The notes beneath the pieces are model-generated. The model searched no databases. It worked only from the letters and a program-made list of their open reading frames with translations, and had not been told where the DNA came from. DNA of 64,000 nucleotides, from assembly GCF_031458255.1 (NCBI RefSeq), contig NZ_JAVDYC010000001.1, forward strand, positions 2,117,001 to 2,181,000, in the 5' to 3' direction. This stretch comes from Catenuloplanes niger. Lineage in GTDB: Bacteria > Actinomycetota > Actinomycetes > Mycobacteriales > Micromonosporaceae. The position numbers were made by a program, and so were the translations under genes. Shown here piece by piece: positions 62,941 to 64,000 of this stretch (positions within the stretch are counted from its first letter, which is position 1; each line of letters starts with the position of its first letter).

Positions 62941-62974
62941 CGTGGTGCGCGTCCCGGCCGGGACGCGCACCACG
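62941..62974 (-). terminator. 34-bp perfect palindrome between pfk and proC
   Basis: Two 17-base arms (CGTGGTGCGCGTCCCGG and its complement) centred at 62957/62958, 8 bases after the phosphofructokinase stop. It is the terminator of that gene. Confidence 0.88.
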
Positions 62975-62981
62975 TGGTCGA

Positions 62982-64000
62982 TCAGCTGCCGAAGAAGACC
63001 TCGGCCTCGGTGTAGCGCTCCAGCGGGACGGTCTTGAGCTCGCCGGTGCCCTCGATCAGCGGGATGCGCACGATGTCGGTGCCGCGGAGCGCGACCATCT
63101 TGCCGAAGTCGCCCTCGTTCACCGCGTCGATCGCCTGCAGGCCGAAGCGGGTGGAGAGCACCCGGTCGAACGCGGTCGGCGTGCCACCACGCTGGATGTG
63201 GCCGAGCACGACCGTGCGGGCCTCCTTGCCGGTCTTCGCCTCCAGCTGCTCGGCGAGCCACTGGCCGATGCCGCCGAGGCGGACGTGGCCGAAGCTGTCC
63301 AGCTGCTGGTTCTGCAGGACCATCTGGCCCTCCAGCGGCTGCGCGCCCTCGGCGACGACCACGATCGGCGCGTACTCGTGCTGGAAGCGCTTCTCCACGT
63401 ACGCCGCGACCTGGTCGACGTCGAACTCGCGCTCCGGCAGCAGGATGACGTTGGCGCCACCGGCGAGGCCGGCGTGCAGCGCGATCCAGCCCGCGTGGCG
63501 GCCCATGACCTCGACGATCAGCGTGCGGTGGTGCGACTCGGCGGTGGTGTGCAGCCGGTCGATGGCCTCCATCGCGATGTTGACCGCGGTGTCGAAGCCG
63601 AACGTGTAGTCCGTGCCGTTCAGGTCGTTGTCGATCGTCTTCGGGACACCGACGACGTTCACCCCGAGGTCGGACAGCTTGGTCGCGACGCCCAGCGTGT
63701 CCTCGCCGCCGATCGCGATGAGCGCGTCCACGCCGAGGCCGGCGAGGTTCTCCTTGACCCGCTCGACACCGTTCTCGATCTTGAACAGGTTGGTCCGGGA
63801 CGAGCCGAGGATGGTGCCGCCGCGCGGCAGGATGCCGCGGACCTGCTGGATGCCGAGCGGCATGGTCAGACCCTCGAGCGGGCCCTTCCAGCCGTCCCGG
63901 AAGCCCACGAACTCGTGGCCGTAGGCCGTGACACCCTTGCGGACCACGGCGCGGATGACCGCGTTCAGACCGGGGCAGTCGCCGCCGCCGGTGAGCACAC
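62982..64000 (-). CDS. Phosphofructokinase, PPi-dependent type; start outside window
   Basis: At least 338 residues visible; the N-terminal Met and about four residues (usual MRIGV start) lie beyond base 64000. LTGGGDCPGLNAVIRAVVR opens the fold, and HIQRGGTPTAFDRVLST and MGRHAGWIALH are PFK motifs. The two residues that set phosphoryl donor use are Asp in AIGGEDTLG (Gly104 in E. coli PfkA) and Lys in VPKTIDNDL (Gly124), the combination found in pyrophosphate-dependent enzymes such as that of Amycolatopsis methanolica. PPi as donor is therefore predicted, making the step reversible. Confidence 0.93.
   Translation of the reverse strand, partial: VLTGGGDCPGLNAVIRAVVRKGVTAYGHEFVGFRDGWKGPLEGLTMPLGIQQVRGILPRGGTILGSSRTNLFKIENGVERVKENLAGLGVDALIAIGGEDTLGVATKLSDLGVNVVGVPKTIDNDLNGTDYTFGFDTAVNIAMEAIDRLHTTAESHHRTLIVEVMGRHAGWIALHAGLAGGANVILLPEREFDVDQVAAYVEKRFQHEYAPIVVVAEGAQPLEGQMVLQNQQLDSFGHVRLGGIGQWLAEQLEAKTGKEARTVVLGHIQRGGTPTAFDRVLSTRFGLQAIDAVNEGDFGKMVALRGTDIVRIPLIEGTGELKTVPLERYTEAEVFFGS

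Overview
The window is very GC-rich (about 70% or more by eye), has many GTG starts and dense, often overlapping genes. It is chromosomal DNA of an actinomycete, most likely of the Micromonosporaceae (Actinoplanes/Micromonospora-like). Pointers are DUF3040, a SAV_6107-type HEPN protein, an ImuA'-ImuB-DnaE2 mutasome, polyphosphate glucokinase, an Rv2175c/PASTA-kinase pair, a CruF/CrtD-type carotenoid set and a PPi-type phosphofructokinase. I could not run a search, so the family placement is inference.

Layout. 0-5 kb: end of a TgpA-type transglutaminase, a gene-poor stretch with tandem repeats, DUF3040, DNA polymerase IV, and a TetR regulator with two operator copies. 4.9-13 kb: drug-efflux MFS pump, methyltransferase-phosphodiesterase pair, VOC protein, a probable Fic remnant, FUSC membrane protein, small unknowns, NADAR protein. 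13-19.5 kb: two adjacent secreted S8 proteases, apparently a tandem duplication. 19.6-26.7 kb: dnaE2-imuB-imuA'-HEPN on the minus strand, downstream of a clear LexA-type SOS box. 26.8-30.4 kb: ArsR regulator, polyphosphate glucokinase, zinc alcohol dehydrogenase, membrane-anchored trypsin-like protease without PDZ. 30.5-36.6 kb: ApbE, CrtA-like oxygenase, GNAT, CruF-like protein and glycosyltransferase in a coupled operon, then a small membrane protein with an amyloid-signalling-like tail, then a CrtI/CrtD-type desaturase. 36.7-42.2 kb: GH6 lipoprotein, CDP-alcohol phosphatidyltransferase, orphan Dam-type methyltransferase, XRE/TPR regulator, polyprenyl diphosphate synthase (a likely supplier of the carotenoid precursor). 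42.2-46.7 kb: Rv2175c-like protein, proline-rich membrane protein, PASTA kinase, endonuclease IV. 46.7-49.3 kb: iron storage (Bfd, Bfr) with an IdeR-type box, FKBP isomerase, an unknown. 49.3-54.9 kb: PadR-ABC-FtsX export operon, threonine aldolase, class II DAHP synthase. 54.9-58.3 kb: a stand-alone divergent EF-Tu gene with a structured leader, chitinase, glutathione peroxidase. 58.8-60.7 kb: gene-poor, repeat-bearing region. 60.7-64 kb: DUF2203, unknowns, proC and the start of a PPi-type phosphofructokinase cut by the window edge.

Two things stand out. The EF-Tu carries changes at three positions known from elfamycin/thiopeptide resistance (E. coli Q124, R230, G275), and its roughly 300-nt leader holds a 28-residue peptide ORF ending on a hairpin. 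Also, many genes have a TANNNT-like -10 hexamer 6-8 nt before the start codon, the signature of leaderless transcription, which corrects several start sites (for example dinB, aroG and crtD). Small in-frame tandem repeats recur in unrelated proteins across the window.
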